The notes under the pieces are model-generated. The model saw only the letters and a program-made list of their open reading frames with translations. It had not been told where the DNA came from and did not search any database. From BOG-908 sp965198825 (GTDB taxonomy: Bacteria; Pseudomonadota; Alphaproteobacteria; Acetobacterales; Acetobacteraceae): DNA of 64,000 nt. Where the stretch lies: contig CBDAQB010000002.1 of assembly GCA_965198825.1 (NCBI GenBank), positions 434,001 to 498,000 of the forward strand, in the 5' to 3' direction. Below are positions 42,290 through 52,606 of this stretch, one piece after another. The stretch's first letter is position 1, and each line of letters starts with the position of its first letter. The translations under genes were made by a program, and so were the position numbers.

Positions 42290-44032
42290 ATGACTGACCG
42301 TGTTCCCGCCCGTTTCGGCTTGCGAAGCGCCGGCTTGCGACTTCGGCAGGTGCTGGCTCTGACCTGCGCCGTAGCGTTGCCGCTGTCGCAGGCTTCGGCT
42401 GGTGCGACCCTGAAATATTCGCCTGTCACGGACGCGCGCCTTGCTGCTGCCGCGAACGACGACGGCTGGCTGATGTATCGCCATGATTACGGCAGCACCG
42501 GCTATTCGAAGCTGAAGCTGATCAACGAGACAAACGTCGGCAAGCTCAGGCAGATCTGGGACTACAAGAGCGACTTCGAGCAGGGTCATGAGTCGGCGCC
42601 GATCGTCAACGGCGACACGATGTTCATCACCACGCCGAAGGACGAGGTGCATGCGTTCCAGGCGAGCACGGGCAAGGCGCTGTGGACCTACAAGCATGAC
42701 CTCTCGAGCGTCGGCCTGAAGACGGTTTGCTGCGACGTGGTGAACCGCGGCGTGGCGGTCTATGGCGACAACGTCTATCTCGCGACGCTCGACAACTATG
42801 TCGTGGCGCTCGATGGCCAGACCGGCAACGTGGTGTGGAAGAAGCAGCTCGCTCCGGCCGATCAGGGTGCTGCGATGACGCTGGCGCCGCTCGTCGTGAA
42901 GGGCAAGGTCATCGTCGGCCTGTCCGGCGGCGAATATGGCGCACGTGGCGCGGTCACCGCGCTCGATGCGAAAACCGGTGATCAAGTCTGGAAGAAATTC
43001 ACCATCCCGGCGCCTGGCGAGCCTGGCGGCGATACCTGGCCGAAGGGCGCCTACAAGACCGGCGGCGGCGGCGCCTGGCTGACTGGCACCTACGATGCGG
43101 CGACCGACACGCTGTTCTGGGGCGTCGGCAATCCTGGCCCGTGGCTGGCAACACTTCGTCCCGGCAACAACCTCTACACCGACAGCGTCATTGCGATGAA
43201 CCCGGGCACCGGCGACATCAAGTGGAGCTATCAGTACACGCCGCACGACACCTGGGACTACGACGGCACCAACGAGACGGTGCTGACCGACATCAACTAC
43301 GAGGGCACGCCGCACAAGGCGCTGGTCTCGGCGAGCCGGAATGGCTGGTTCTACGCCATCGACCGGGTCAGCGGTAAGCTGATCTATGCCGAGAAGTTCG
43401 CGACCGCGACGTCGGTCAAGGGCGTCGAGAACGGCCAGATGGTGACGGACGATGCGCTGCGTCCTGATGTGGGCAAGGAAGTGTTCACCTGCCCGAGCTT
43501 CCTGGGCGGCAAGAACTGGTGGCCGATCGCCGTCGATCCGCAGACCCATTTCGCCTACGTGCCGACGATGCATACCTGCATGAAGATCAAGGGCGGCGCG
43601 GTGAGCTACCACGCCGGCCTGCCGTTCCTCGGCGAGAGCTTCAACGTCATGCGTGATCCGGCCTTCCCGGATGCGTGGGGCGCCGTGCAGGCGATCGATC
43701 TGAACACCGGCAAGCAGGCGTGGAACTTCCCCTCCAAGCTGCCCTGGAACGACGGCATGCTGGCAACTGCCGGCGGGCTGGTTTTCTCAGGCAGCGCTGA
43801 CGGCTACCTGTATGGCTTCGACGCCAAGACGGGTGCCGTGAAGTGGAAGAGCCCGCAGATGAGCTCAGGCATCATCGGCGTGCCAAGCACCTGGAAGGTC
43901 GGCGGCAAGCAGTATGTCGGCCTGTGGGCCGGCTGGGGCGGCGCGACACCGATCTGGGGCGGCGACATGGCCAAGGATCCGGCCGTGAAATCCATTCCGC
44001 TCGGTGGCCACTTCTATGTGTTCGGGCTGTAG
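42290..44032 (+). CDS. PQQ-dependent alcohol/methanol dehydrogenase, lanthanide-type signature
   Basis: The 580-aa periplasmic quinoprotein has a signal peptide (about 1-38), an eight-bladed propeller with repeated W-motifs, and the adjacent disulfide cysteines C147-C148 (VCCDVVNRG) over PQQ. Metal ligands by alignment to XoxF/MxaF are E215 (SGGEYGARG), N281 (VGNPGPW) and D323 (TPHDTWDYDG). The extra acidic residue D325, two positions after the catalytic Asp, is the mark of lanthanide enzymes (XoxF, PedH) and is absent in Ca-type MxaF. It oxidises a primary alcohol, passing electrons to cytochrome c. Methanol as substrate is not established. Confidence 0.9.
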   Translation: MTDRVPARFGLRSAGLRLRQVLALTCAVALPLSQASAGATLKYSPVTDARLAAAANDDGWLMYRHDYGSTGYSKLKLINETNVGKLRQIWDYKSDFEQGHESAPIVNGDTMFITTPKDEVHAFQASTGKALWTYKHDLSSVGLKTVCCDVVNRGVAVYGDNVYLATLDNYVVALDGQTGNVVWKKQLAPADQGAAMTLAPLVVKGKVIVGLSGGEYGARGAVTALDAKTGDQVWKKFTIPAPGEPGGDTWPKGAYKTGGGGAWLTGTYDAATDTLFWGVGNPGPWLATLRPGNNLYTDSVIAMNPGTGDIKWSYQYTPHDTWDYDGTNETVLTDINYEGTPHKALVSASRNGWFYAIDRVSGKLIYAEKFATATSVKGVENGQMVTDDALRPDVGKEVFTCPSFLGGKNWWPIAVDPQTHFAYVPTMHTCMKIKGGAVSYHAGLPFLGESFNVMRDPAFPDAWGAVQAIDLNTGKQAWNFPSKLPWNDGMLATAGGLVFSGSADGYLYGFDAKTGAVKWKSPQMSSGIIGVPSTWKVGGKQYVGLWAGWGGATPIWGGDMAKDPAVKSIPLGGHFYVFGL

Positions 44033-44044
44033 GGACTGGTATTG

Positions 44045-45229
44045 ATGAAGACCAACTCCACCAGGCAGGCGCTTCTGGCGTCCTGCTTGGTGGCCGGAGG
44101 TGTCGTGCTCGCGCACGGCACCGCTTCGGCCGCCACCATGCCGGGCAACCTCTCGGTGTGCATCGACACGGCTAGCGCTTCGGCCGCGCGTGACCAGAAG
44201 GTTGCAGAGGCGGTGGCGCACCGTGAAAATGTTCAGCTTGCCGTGGAGCATTTCACCAGCAGCGACGATGACGACGGAGTTTCGCCAAAGGAATTCCGCA
44301 AGCTCATCGGCAGCAAATGCAAGCTGGTGCTCGGCTTTCCGGTCGATGCCACAAAGGGATCGTCGCCCGGGCTGCCGCCTGACCTGATGACCACGACGGC
44401 CTATGGTGAGACCGGTTTCGTGTTCGTGGTGCCGCAGGGATCGACGGCCAAGCGGCTCGCCGACCTTCCCGACAACACCGACGTGGCGGTGACCTACGAG
44501 ACGGCGCCGAACACGTATTTTCTGGACCACAAGAATGTTTCGCCGGACGTGCATACGTCCGACAAGGAGACGCTGGAGACGGTCGCCTCAGGCAAGGTGA
44601 AGGCCGCCATGGTCTGGGGCCCAACTCTGCAGGCCTACCTGAAATCGACCCCGGACGCGAAGCTCAGCGCCTATCCGCTGGATGAGCCCCACGCGCGCTA
44701 CCAGGTGGTGGCCCTCTATGGCGAGGACGGCACGGCAGACGCGGCGCGCTTCCAGAAGGCTGTCGCCGATCTCGGTGGCTCCAGCGCGCTCGACAAGACG
44801 ATCGCCTCGGACGGCGAGGGCGGCGGCACCACGACTGTGCAGCCGCCGGCGCCCTCTTCCGCCCCCGGGCCGCACGCCGACGCCGGCGGCTTGCCCGCGC
44901 TCTATACGGAGGCGCAGGCCAAGCAAGGCGCACAAAAGTTCTCCGACAATTGCGAGCAGTGCCATGGCGCGCATCTCGAAGGCCGCGCAGGGCCGGCGCT
45001 CAAGGGGCCGAACTTTGCCTCCAAGGCCTCAAACTTCACGGTTAGCGACATCTTCACGATTGTCTCACAGAACATGCCTGCTTCCAATCCAGGCAGCCTG
45101 GAGCACGATGATTACGTGCAGATCATGGCTTTCCTCTTGCAGCAGAACGGCTACCCCGCGGGTTCGACTGCCTTGACGTTCGACGGTGCGGGCGCTTCCA
45201 AGGTCGCTTTGGTCTACCAGCCTAAATAG
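44045..45229 (+). CDS. Fusion of XoxJ/MoxJ-like binding protein and c-type cytochrome
   Basis: The 394-aa exported protein has a signal peptide (about 1-30). Residues about 33-250 form a periplasmic binding-protein fold of the quinoprotein-associated MoxJ/XoxJ type (MPGNLSVCIDTASASA, TTAYGETGFVFVVPQGS, GKVKAAMVWGPTLQAYL). A Ser/Pro linker (about 255-282) leads to a class I cytochrome c domain with CEQCH at residues 303-307 and a likely Met ligand at 344 (QNMPASNPG). In methylotrophs the partner protein J and the cytochrome G are separate genes. It starts 12 bp after the dehydrogenase, so it is probably that enzyme's electron acceptor and assembly partner in one chain. Confidence 0.83.
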   Translation: MKTNSTRQALLASCLVAGGVVLAHGTASAATMPGNLSVCIDTASASAARDQKVAEAVAHRENVQLAVEHFTSSDDDDGVSPKEFRKLIGSKCKLVLGFPVDATKGSSPGLPPDLMTTTAYGETGFVFVVPQGSTAKRLADLPDNTDVAVTYETAPNTYFLDHKNVSPDVHTSDKETLETVASGKVKAAMVWGPTLQAYLKSTPDAKLSAYPLDEPHARYQVVALYGEDGTADAARFQKAVADLGGSSALDKTIASDGEGGGTTTVQPPAPSSAPGPHADAGGLPALYTEAQAKQGAQKFSDNCEQCHGAHLEGRAGPALKGPNFASKASNFTVSDIFTIVSQNMPASNPGSLEHDDYVQIMAFLLQQNGYPAGSTALTFDGAGASKVALVYQPK

Positions 45230-45283
45230 TTTATAATTTGGCTCGGCCGGGCCCCCAAAGCCCGGCGAAATGGGAGAAATAAA

Positions 45284-46804
<1,521 letters not shown>

Positions 46805-46810
46805 GTAAAA

Positions 46811-46842
46811 GGCTGTCTTGTTCTTCCGGGAACAAGACAGCC
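46811..46842 (+). terminator. Strong hairpin after the aldehyde dehydrogenase
   Basis: GGCTGTCTTGTTC pairs perfectly with GAACAAGACAGCC (13 bp) around a six-base loop, starting seven bases after the stop codon. No T-run follows, so it may stabilise the mRNA end or act in a Rho-dependent way rather than as a classical intrinsic terminator. It ends the alcohol oxidation cluster. Confidence 0.7.
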
Positions 46843-46994
46843 CCGCCGTGTGCTGAAGAGAACGCAGCAACCCGGAAAACCTGCGTTGCAGGTGTCACAA
46901 ACTTCACACCCGGCTTAAGTCTAAAGCCGCAATCCTCCGACATCGCTGATTTGTGTAGTTCTTTGGTAACTCTCCTCAGGCAGTGTCCGTCCGG

Positions 46995-47363
46995 ATGAGT
47001 ACTGAGGACATGCAAGTGGATGTGCTGCTGGTAGAGGACGATGACCTCGTCCGCGACTGCCTGGCAGAGGCGTTGCACGATGCTGGCCTGGATATTGAAG
47101 GAACCTCGTCGGGCGAGGACGCGCTTCTCGTGCTGCGTCGTGCCGCGGCGCCAAAGGTTTTGGTGACCGATATCAATCTCGGCCAGGGCATGGATGGGTT
47201 GGCTTTCGCGCGCGCCGCCCGCGAGGTTTATCCTGGTCTCCCGGTGGTTTATATCAGCGGCCGCTATGGCGAGTTGCGTGGGTTATCCAGCCGCGAGCGC
47301 TTCCTGCCGAAGCCGTTCACCGCCCCTACCCTGCTACGCGCCATCGCCGAAGTTCAGGCCTGA
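46995..47363 (+). CDS. Single-domain response regulator
   Basis: The 122-aa receiver domain has the acidic pocket LLVEDDDLVRD, the phospho-acceptor Asp in LVTDINLGQGMDGL, the switch Ser in VVYISGRYG and the Lys in RFLPKPFTAPTLL. No output domain is present. It is probably a CheY-like relay or allosteric protein; no kinase is adjacent. ATG at 46995 and GTG at 46983 are both possible. Its 3' end overlaps the convergent glycosyltransferase by 10 bp. Confidence 0.88.
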   Translation: MSTEDMQVDVLLVEDDDLVRDCLAEALHDAGLDIEGTSSGEDALLVLRRAAAPKVLVTDINLGQGMDGLAFARAAREVYPGLPVVYISGRYGELRGLSSRERFLPKPFTAPTLLRAIAEVQA

Positions 47364-48787
47364 TCGCTCCTGGGCTTTGATGCGGCCAAACTATCGAAAA
47401 GCCGCTCCCATTCCCTCCTGACGGACCCTGTTTCGAAGCGCGCCAGAACAGGGCCGCCCGGCGCCAAACTGTCCGATATTCCAGGCCCCAAGGCGCGCTC
47501 GATCGCCGCGGCGATTGCCTCTGGGTCGTAGGGGTCTGCGTAGATGACGGCATCGCCGAAGATCCCCCGGAATACCGGTATGTCGGATACGACGCACGGG
47601 GTGCCGGCCTGCATCGCCTCGAGAGGCGCGTAGCCGAAGCCTTCGTTGAAGGACGGCAGCGCGAAGCAGGCGGCGCCGCGCATCAGAACTTGCAACTCGT
47701 CCTGTGGCACGCTTTGCAAATGCAGGATCTGTCCGCTCGCCACGCCGGGCCGAATCTGAGAGAGGATCGGCTCTTCCTGCCACCCTGGCCCGCCGACAAT
47801 GATGAGGCGAAGCCCGCCGCCGGTACGGGCGGCTGCGCGCTCCCAGCCACGTATGAGCCCCGGGTAGTTCTTTCTCGGTTCCAAGGTCGAGACGGCCAAC
47901 ACGTAGCGCATGCCCTCCGACGGTGGCGACCAGCCGGGCGGAGCCGCCGCCCCGCCGAGCGCGCGGAAGGTCAGGTGCCGCTCGATAATGGCGCGGGTGG
48001 TGAGGCCGGCGACCGCCGGGACCGCCGGGGCCAGGGCACATGGGATGACCACAGCGGTCGCTTCCCGCCGCGGATCCAGGGCCAGGAGATTGTCTCGGCT
48101 TTGGACCGAATTGCACACGAAGATCGCATCGGTGTCGCAGGCCCTGACCAGCCGTGAATGCGCGAGCCCCATCTGCCAGCGCCCTACCGTATCCGCATCC
48201 GTCACCGGAACCGCGTCGTGAAACCGCATGATCTGGCGAACGCCGGGCGGCAGGCGAACCGGCCTTGGCATGCAGAACAGCACCGCTTCGAAGCCTACCG
48301 CATCCAGCCGCTTGTGCAGGGGCGGCGGCAGGCGGAGCGCGCGATCGATCACCGAGGCTACAGACAGGTCGGTCGCCTGAAATGAACGCGCCAACACAGC
48401 GCTACGCCGGTCAGGCGCCAGAGTTTTGCTGAACAGCACGCGCCAGATGGAGTCGCCTTGCCCCGCCCCCGCCGCGGGCAAGAGCGCGTGCCTGAGCCGA
48501 ACCTGCTGGCTGATCGATCGGGCATGCTGCAGGAGGCTCAGCGGAAAGCGTTCGCGCGCCGGACCGTCCCAGTTGCGCTCCATGGCATGCAATACCGCGG
48601 CCGTGAGCGCCGGGGCATCCGGACCATCTGGGCGCAGCGTGGGCAGGTCGTGCCGGCCGGCCGGCATCAGCAAACCGGTCGGCTCTACGCCGTCCAGGTC
48701 GCAGAGCATCGAAAAGATGAGCCTGATGTCTTGCGCGATGCCCACGTAGCCGCCGGCTGCGTGGGAGAGGTCTACTAGAAGGCGCAT
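47354..48787 (-). CDS. Glycosyltransferase family 4
   Basis: The 477-aa GT-B transferase has a long N-terminal domain (MRLLVDLSHAAGGYVGIAQDIRLIFSML). The donor domain holds YVLAVSTLEPRKNYPGLIRGWERA, LIIVGGPGW and CFALPSFNEGFGYAPLEAMQAGTPCVVSDIPVFRGIFGDAVIYADPYD, with the Glu-x7-Glu motif of family 4. The pattern resembles mannosyltransferases of O-antigen or exopolysaccharide synthesis. I chose the ATG at 48787; the frame continues through the upstream family 1 repeat, which I exclude. The gene is isolated from the other polysaccharide genes. Confidence 0.85.
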   Translation of the reverse strand: MRLLVDLSHAAGGYVGIAQDIRLIFSMLCDLDGVEPTGLLMPAGRHDLPTLRPDGPDAPALTAAVLHAMERNWDGPARERFPLSLLQHARSISQQVRLRHALLPAAGAGQGDSIWRVLFSKTLAPDRRSAVLARSFQATDLSVASVIDRALRLPPPLHKRLDAVGFEAVLFCMPRPVRLPPGVRQIMRFHDAVPVTDADTVGRWQMGLAHSRLVRACDTDAIFVCNSVQSRDNLLALDPRREATAVVIPCALAPAVPAVAGLTTRAIIERHLTFRALGGAAAPPGWSPPSEGMRYVLAVSTLEPRKNYPGLIRGWERAAARTGGGLRLIIVGGPGWQEEPILSQIRPGVASGQILHLQSVPQDELQVLMRGAACFALPSFNEGFGYAPLEAMQAGTPCVVSDIPVFRGIFGDAVIYADPYDPEAIAAAIERALGPGISDSLAPGGPVLARFETGSVRREWERLFDSLAASKPRSDQA

Positions 48788-48789
48788 TA

Positions 48790-48929
48790 GGAAGGAAGAA
48801 AGGTCTTCTTTTTTGAAAAAAAGAAGCAAAAAACTTTTGCGACCTGGGACCGAGATCCTGGGAACGCACGGCCTGAACGAACAAAAGTTTTTTGGTTCTC
48901 TTTTTCAAAAAAGAACATGCTTTCTTGCC
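48790..48929. repeat. Family 1 bipartite inverted repeat, copy K
   Basis: The left arm is CTTC/GAAG, the right arm GTTC/GAAC with one T-to-C change, and the centre is 42 bp with GGGACCGAGATCCTGGG. It lies between the glycosyltransferase start and the argG stop. Confidence 0.9.
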
Positions 48930-50203
48930 TAAAGCGTGCCCCCACGCCGCCCCGCCGTAGCAGCCAGCCGCAACCGCAGCGCGTTGAGCTTGATGAAGCC
49001 CTGGGCATCGACCTGGTCATAAGCGCCCTGGTCATCCTCGAAGGTCACGACGCGCGTAGAATAAAGGCTGTTGGGGCTCTCGCGCCCAATGACGATCGTA
49101 TTGCCCTTATAGAGTTTTAGTCGGACTCGGCCGCTGACCGAGCGTTGGCTTTCGTCCACCATGGCCTGCAGCATCCGCCGCTCGGGCGAGTACCAGAAGC
49201 CGTTGTAGATCAGCTCGGCATAGCGCGGCGCGAAGCTGTCCTTCAGGTGGGCGGCTTCTCGGTCTAGCGTGATGCTCTCGATGGCGCGGTGGGCGACATG
49301 GAGGATGGTGCCGCCTGGCGTTTCGTAGATGCCGCGGGACTTCATGCCGACGAAGCGGTTCTCCACCAGGTCGAGGCGCCCGATGCCGTTATCGCGGCCG
49401 AGGTCGTTAAGCCGCGCGAGAAGGGAAGCGGGCGAGAGGGGTTTGCCGTCGATCGCCGTGGGGTCGCCATGCTCAAAATCGATCGTGATGATGGTCGGTT
49501 TGTCGGGCGCCGCTTCGGGGCTGATGGTGCGCTGGAAGACGATCTCGTCCGGTTCTACCGCCGGGTCTTCGAGGATTTTACCTTCCGACGATGAGTGCAG
49601 GAGGTTCGCGTCCACCGAGAATGGCGCCTCGCCACGCTTGTCGCGGCTGATCGGGATCTGGTGGGCTTCCGCAAACTCTAGCAGCTTGGTCCGGCTGGTA
49701 AGCTCCCATTCGCGCCAGGGCGCGATGACGCGAACGTCGGGTTTGAGGGCGTAATAGGCGAGTTCGAAACGGACCTGGTCGTTGCCTTTGCCCGTGGCGC
49801 CGTGGGCGACGGCATCGGCGCCTGTCGCTTCGGCGATTTCGATCTGTCTTTGCGCGATCAAGGGGCGGGCTATGGAGGTGCCCAGAAGATACTGGCCTTC
49901 GTAGAGGGCATTGGCGCGGAACATCGGAAAGACGAAGTCGCGCACGAAGGTCTCGCGCAAATCCTCGACGAAGATTTCACGAACGCCGGCCTGCTCTGCC
50001 TTGCGGCGGGCGGGTTCGAGTTCCTCGCCCTGGCCGAGGTCCGCGGTGAAGGTAACGACTTCGCAGCGGTAGGTGGTCTGCAGCCAGCGGAGGATGACGC
50101 TGGTGTCCAGGCCGCCCGAATAGGCGAGAACCACCTTCTTTACCGTTTTGTCCGATGCTGCGGCACCGTGGTCCAGTCCAGCAGGAGCTGTCGCGTTCGT
50201 CAC
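48929..50203 (-). CDS. argG: Argininosuccinate synthase
   Basis: The enzyme joins citrulline and aspartate with ATP in arginine synthesis. The N-type ATP pyrophosphatase loop is VVLAYSGGLDTSVILRWL, then AHGATGKGNDQVRFELAYYAL and WREWELTSRTKLLEFAEAHQIPI; the core length matches the usual ~400 residues. The start is uncertain: no ATG precedes the P-loop in frame, so I propose GTG at 50203 (MTNATAPAGLDHG). TTG at 50260 would add 19 residues. Both give an N-terminal extension of 20-40 residues. Confidence 0.92.
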   Translation of the reverse strand: MTNATAPAGLDHGAAASDKTVKKVVLAYSGGLDTSVILRWLQTTYRCEVVTFTADLGQGEELEPARRKAEQAGVREIFVEDLRETFVRDFVFPMFRANALYEGQYLLGTSIARPLIAQRQIEIAEATGADAVAHGATGKGNDQVRFELAYYALKPDVRVIAPWREWELTSRTKLLEFAEAHQIPISRDKRGEAPFSVDANLLHSSSEGKILEDPAVEPDEIVFQRTISPEAAPDKPTIITIDFEHGDPTAIDGKPLSPASLLARLNDLGRDNGIGRLDLVENRFVGMKSRGIYETPGGTILHVAHRAIESITLDREAAHLKDSFAPRYAELIYNGFWYSPERRMLQAMVDESQRSVSGRVRLKLYKGNTIVIGRESPNSLYSTRVVTFEDDQGAYDQVDAQGFIKLNALRLRLAATAGRRGGTL

Positions 50204-50361
50204 CTTCACCGCCTCGGCTGCATCTCGTACGGCCTTAACGCCCGCAGCATCCCTGGGCAAGCAGCAGTGGCTTTGGGCCCATGAGGTGCCTGGACACGCG
50301 AGACGTGATGTGCGGACGCTTTTTTCGGCCTCAGCCCGCCTGTATGGTTTCAGGCAACATC

Positions 50362-51099
50362 ATGTACGAAAACGACCCTTTCGCCGAACCTGCCTTTCTG
50401 AGCCGGCTACAGAAGCTCCTGCCCATGCTCGGTTCGGCGCAGCCTGCCGAAGCGGATGCGGCGCGGCGCAAGCTGCTCGAACATCTGGCGCACGCGCGCC
50501 TTTCGCTGACCGATGTGTCGAACCGGCTTGGCAGTGCGCCTGCACCGCAAAGCTCGTTTTTGCAGGGCACGCGCGAGATGAGCCTGGAGCGGCAGCTCGG
50601 TATCGCCAGGACGGCGCGGCACGAGGCGGAGGCTGAGGCGGCAGCGGCGCGCGCCAGGGTGGCCGAGTTGCAGGCGGCTCTCCAGCAATCGACATTGAAT
50701 GTCGGCCGGGCGCTGCAGGGCCAGGCGAGGGGACGGACGTTCGCCGCCCTTGGCTTTTGCGCCGCGGCCATTGCGCTGATGGTGGCCGGCGGCGCGCAGT
50801 TCGGCCCTTTGTTTTCCCGCGGGAGCGCAGGCGCGCCGTTAGCGACTCTGCAGTCTTCCGGTGACAAGGCGGCCGGCGAAACCCTGCAACTTGCGCGCGG
50901 CGAACGCCTGGGAACAGCACTGGTGCAGGACCTGGCCGTGCGGCTCGCGCCGAGCGACAGCGCCGGCGTCAGGGCTTTTCTCAATCAAGGCACGCGTGTC
51001 GCGATCTCCGGCCAGGAGCGGGTGGGCCCACAGAATTGGCTCTATATTCGCAGCGGCAGCGGGTTTGGGTGGGTCAGAGCCGGAGACGTGCTGCACTAG
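50362..51099 (+). CDS. Membrane-anchored SH3-domain protein
   Basis: The 245-aa product has an N-terminal helical part (FLSRLQKLLPMLGSAQPAEADAARRKLLEHL), a coiled coil (about 72-110, TARHEAEAEAAAARARVAELQAAL), one transmembrane helix (about 126-148, TFAALGFCAAAIALMVAGGAQF) and a C-terminal bacterial SH3-like domain (about 168-245, ending NWLYIRSGSGFGWVRAGDVL). The SH3 part would be periplasmic and may touch peptidoglycan. No function is known. I chose the ATG at 50362 (MYENDPFAEP); earlier in-frame starts add non-conserved sequence. Confidence 0.65.
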   Translation: MYENDPFAEPAFLSRLQKLLPMLGSAQPAEADAARRKLLEHLAHARLSLTDVSNRLGSAPAPQSSFLQGTREMSLERQLGIARTARHEAEAEAAAARARVAELQAALQQSTLNVGRALQGQARGRTFAALGFCAAAIALMVAGGAQFGPLFSRGSAGAPLATLQSSGDKAAGETLQLARGERLGTALVQDLAVRLAPSDSAGVRAFLNQGTRVAISGQERVGPQNWLYIRSGSGFGWVRAGDVLH

Positions 51100-51106
51100 C
51101 CGCACC

Positions 51107-51246
51107 GCCTGGCCTGGAATGCTACTAGGCCGGCCATCTGACGCGGTTTTCCTGCGCTCCGGTGCTCATGGCCGCAGAGGCCACTCCGCTCCGGTGCTCG
51201 GCAAAACCACGCCAGCTGACTCGGCCTAGCGCATTCCAGACCAGGC
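51107..51246. repeat. 140-bp imperfect inverted repeat
   Basis: The outer arms (51107-51153 and 51200-51246) pair over about 47 bp with a few mismatches: GCCTGG(C/T)CTGGAATGC, then a CTAGGCCG segment, then a C(G/A)TGG-like and GGTTTT segment. The loop carries GCTCCGGTGCTC twice and GGCCGCAGAGGCC. It fills nearly all of the 195-bp gap between the SH3 gene and the Hpt gene. It is unrelated to families 1 and 2. Confidence 0.75.
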
Positions 51247-51294
51247 TTGGAGAATGTTCGTCACCACGCGTGCACAACCTGCTCCTGTTGGATT

Positions 51295-51702
51295 TTAGGC
51301 GGCGCGGGTGTTGGGGCTGGGGGTGATGGGTTGGCCTGGGGGGAAGGTCTCGTCCATGGCGACCCAGGTGTCTGAGAGGGCGGTGGCTAGGGCGTTGGCG
51401 AGGGCGCAGGCGGCGATGGCTTCGCCGTTGTCGCAGGCGGCTTGAAGGCTGGCAGCGAGGGTCTGGGCACGTCGGGCGCCAATGGTGCCGGCCATGGCTA
51501 TGAGATTGTGGGCGTGATTGCGCAGGTTCGGCAGGTCGCAGGCGGCCGAGAAGGCATTCAGGGCGTCTGCCCGCAGCTTTGCGTCCTGCCTGCATTTCTC
51601 CAGGAGGGCACCGAGCCGGTCGGACGAGAGGATAGCGCTCAGGCGGACGAGCACATCACTGTCGAGAAGCGGGCACTCGGCTGACGGCGTGACCGTCACC
51701 AC
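51295..51702 (-). CDS. Hpt domain phosphotransfer protein
   Basis: The 135-aa four-helix protein carries the phospho-acceptor His in the motif HAHNLIAMAGTIGAR (about residues 63-77), which matches the HPt pattern His-x-x-x-x-Ala-Gly-x-x-Gly. Its start overlaps the upstream response regulator stop by 7 bp, so the two form a phosphorelay pair. The start is GTG. The kinase is not in the window. Confidence 0.82.
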   Translation of the reverse strand: MVTVTPSAECPLLDSDVLVRLSAILSSDRLGALLEKCRQDAKLRADALNAFSAACDLPNLRNHAHNLIAMAGTIGARRAQTLAASLQAACDNGEAIAACALANALATALSDTWVAMDETFPPGQPITPSPNTRAA

Positions 51703-52337
51703 CCGCCGCCGCCACGGACGCGGGCGCCGTCCGTGCTGCTAAGCCGCGCTTCCTCGAAGCTCTTGAGCTGGTAGGAGACGCAAGCCAACAGGGCCGGAAA
51801 ATCCAGCGGTTTGGCATACATCGCGTCGAACTCCACGCGTGAAGAGGCTTCGTGCATCGTCAGGCTTTCAGGCGAGGCGGTGATCGCGATCAGGCGCGGG
51901 CATTCCGGCCCGTCGAACACGTCGCGCATCAGCCTCGCCGTCGTTAGCCCGTCGATCTTGGGGATCTGATAGTCGATGAGCGCAAGCGAGTAGCCGCCTG
52001 TCCGCGCCTTGGTCACTGCCGTCAGACCGTCTGCCGCTGAATCGGTCGCGAAACCGCAGCTCAGCAGAATGTCGGTCAGGAACATGCGCTGCAGATCGTC
52101 GTCCTCGACCACCAGCACGCGCGGGGCGTTAATCTGGAGACCGCCGGAGGTCAGGGTGTATTCGGCTTGCGGCAGCTTGTAGGCGTTCTTAGAGCGCGTT
52201 ACCGCACCCTGAGAGCTTGCCGCCACCAGCTTCGTCGGGGCGCCCGGATGGCTGGAGCGAGCGCCGCGTGGTGGCGTGAACCCGGCGAGCGAGGCGATGG
52301 AAGCATCCTTGGACAAGCGCCGGCCCTTTCTCTCCAC
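51696..52337 (-). CDS. Response regulator with a long disordered N-terminus
   Basis: The 213-aa protein has about 70 N-terminal residues rich in Ser, Ala and Arg, then a receiver domain: VLVVEDDDLQRMFLTDIL, phospho-acceptor Asp in LALIDYQIPKIDG, switch Thr in IAITASPESL and Lys in MYAKPLDFPALL. No output domain follows. It is probably the partner of the adjacent Hpt protein. The GTG start is unsure. The 270 bp upstream of it up to the YbjN gene hold no feature that I can support. Confidence 0.82.
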   Translation of the reverse strand: MERKGRRLSKDASIASLAGFTPPRGARSSHPGAPTKLVAASSQGAVTRSKNAYKLPQAEYTLTSGGLQINAPRVLVVEDDDLQRMFLTDILLSCGFATDSAADGLTAVTKARTGGYSLALIDYQIPKIDGLTTARLMRDVFDGPECPRLIAITASPESLTMHEASSRVEFDAMYAKPLDFPALLACVSYQLKSFEEARLSSTDGARVRGGGGW

Positions 52338-52606
52338 CCGGGCGCTTCGACCCGCGGCGATTTCACGCTAGCGGGCAGGGGTTAGCAGGGGGTTAAGCGC
52401 TCCAAGGGTGGCGGCAGGGCGGCAACAGTGCCGCATTCAATTCCTTGTTGAATGACCACGCTCGCACCCCATCATCTTGCGGCGACTCCGCTGCGGTCGC
52501 TAACTTTCTGATCGTGGCATCGTGTTCGTGGCACTGGTTCCACGGCGCGGTCCACGCATGACGGCTTGTTCCAGTTGGCCTTCCTCCACCCCCTGGGGAG
52601 ACCCCT

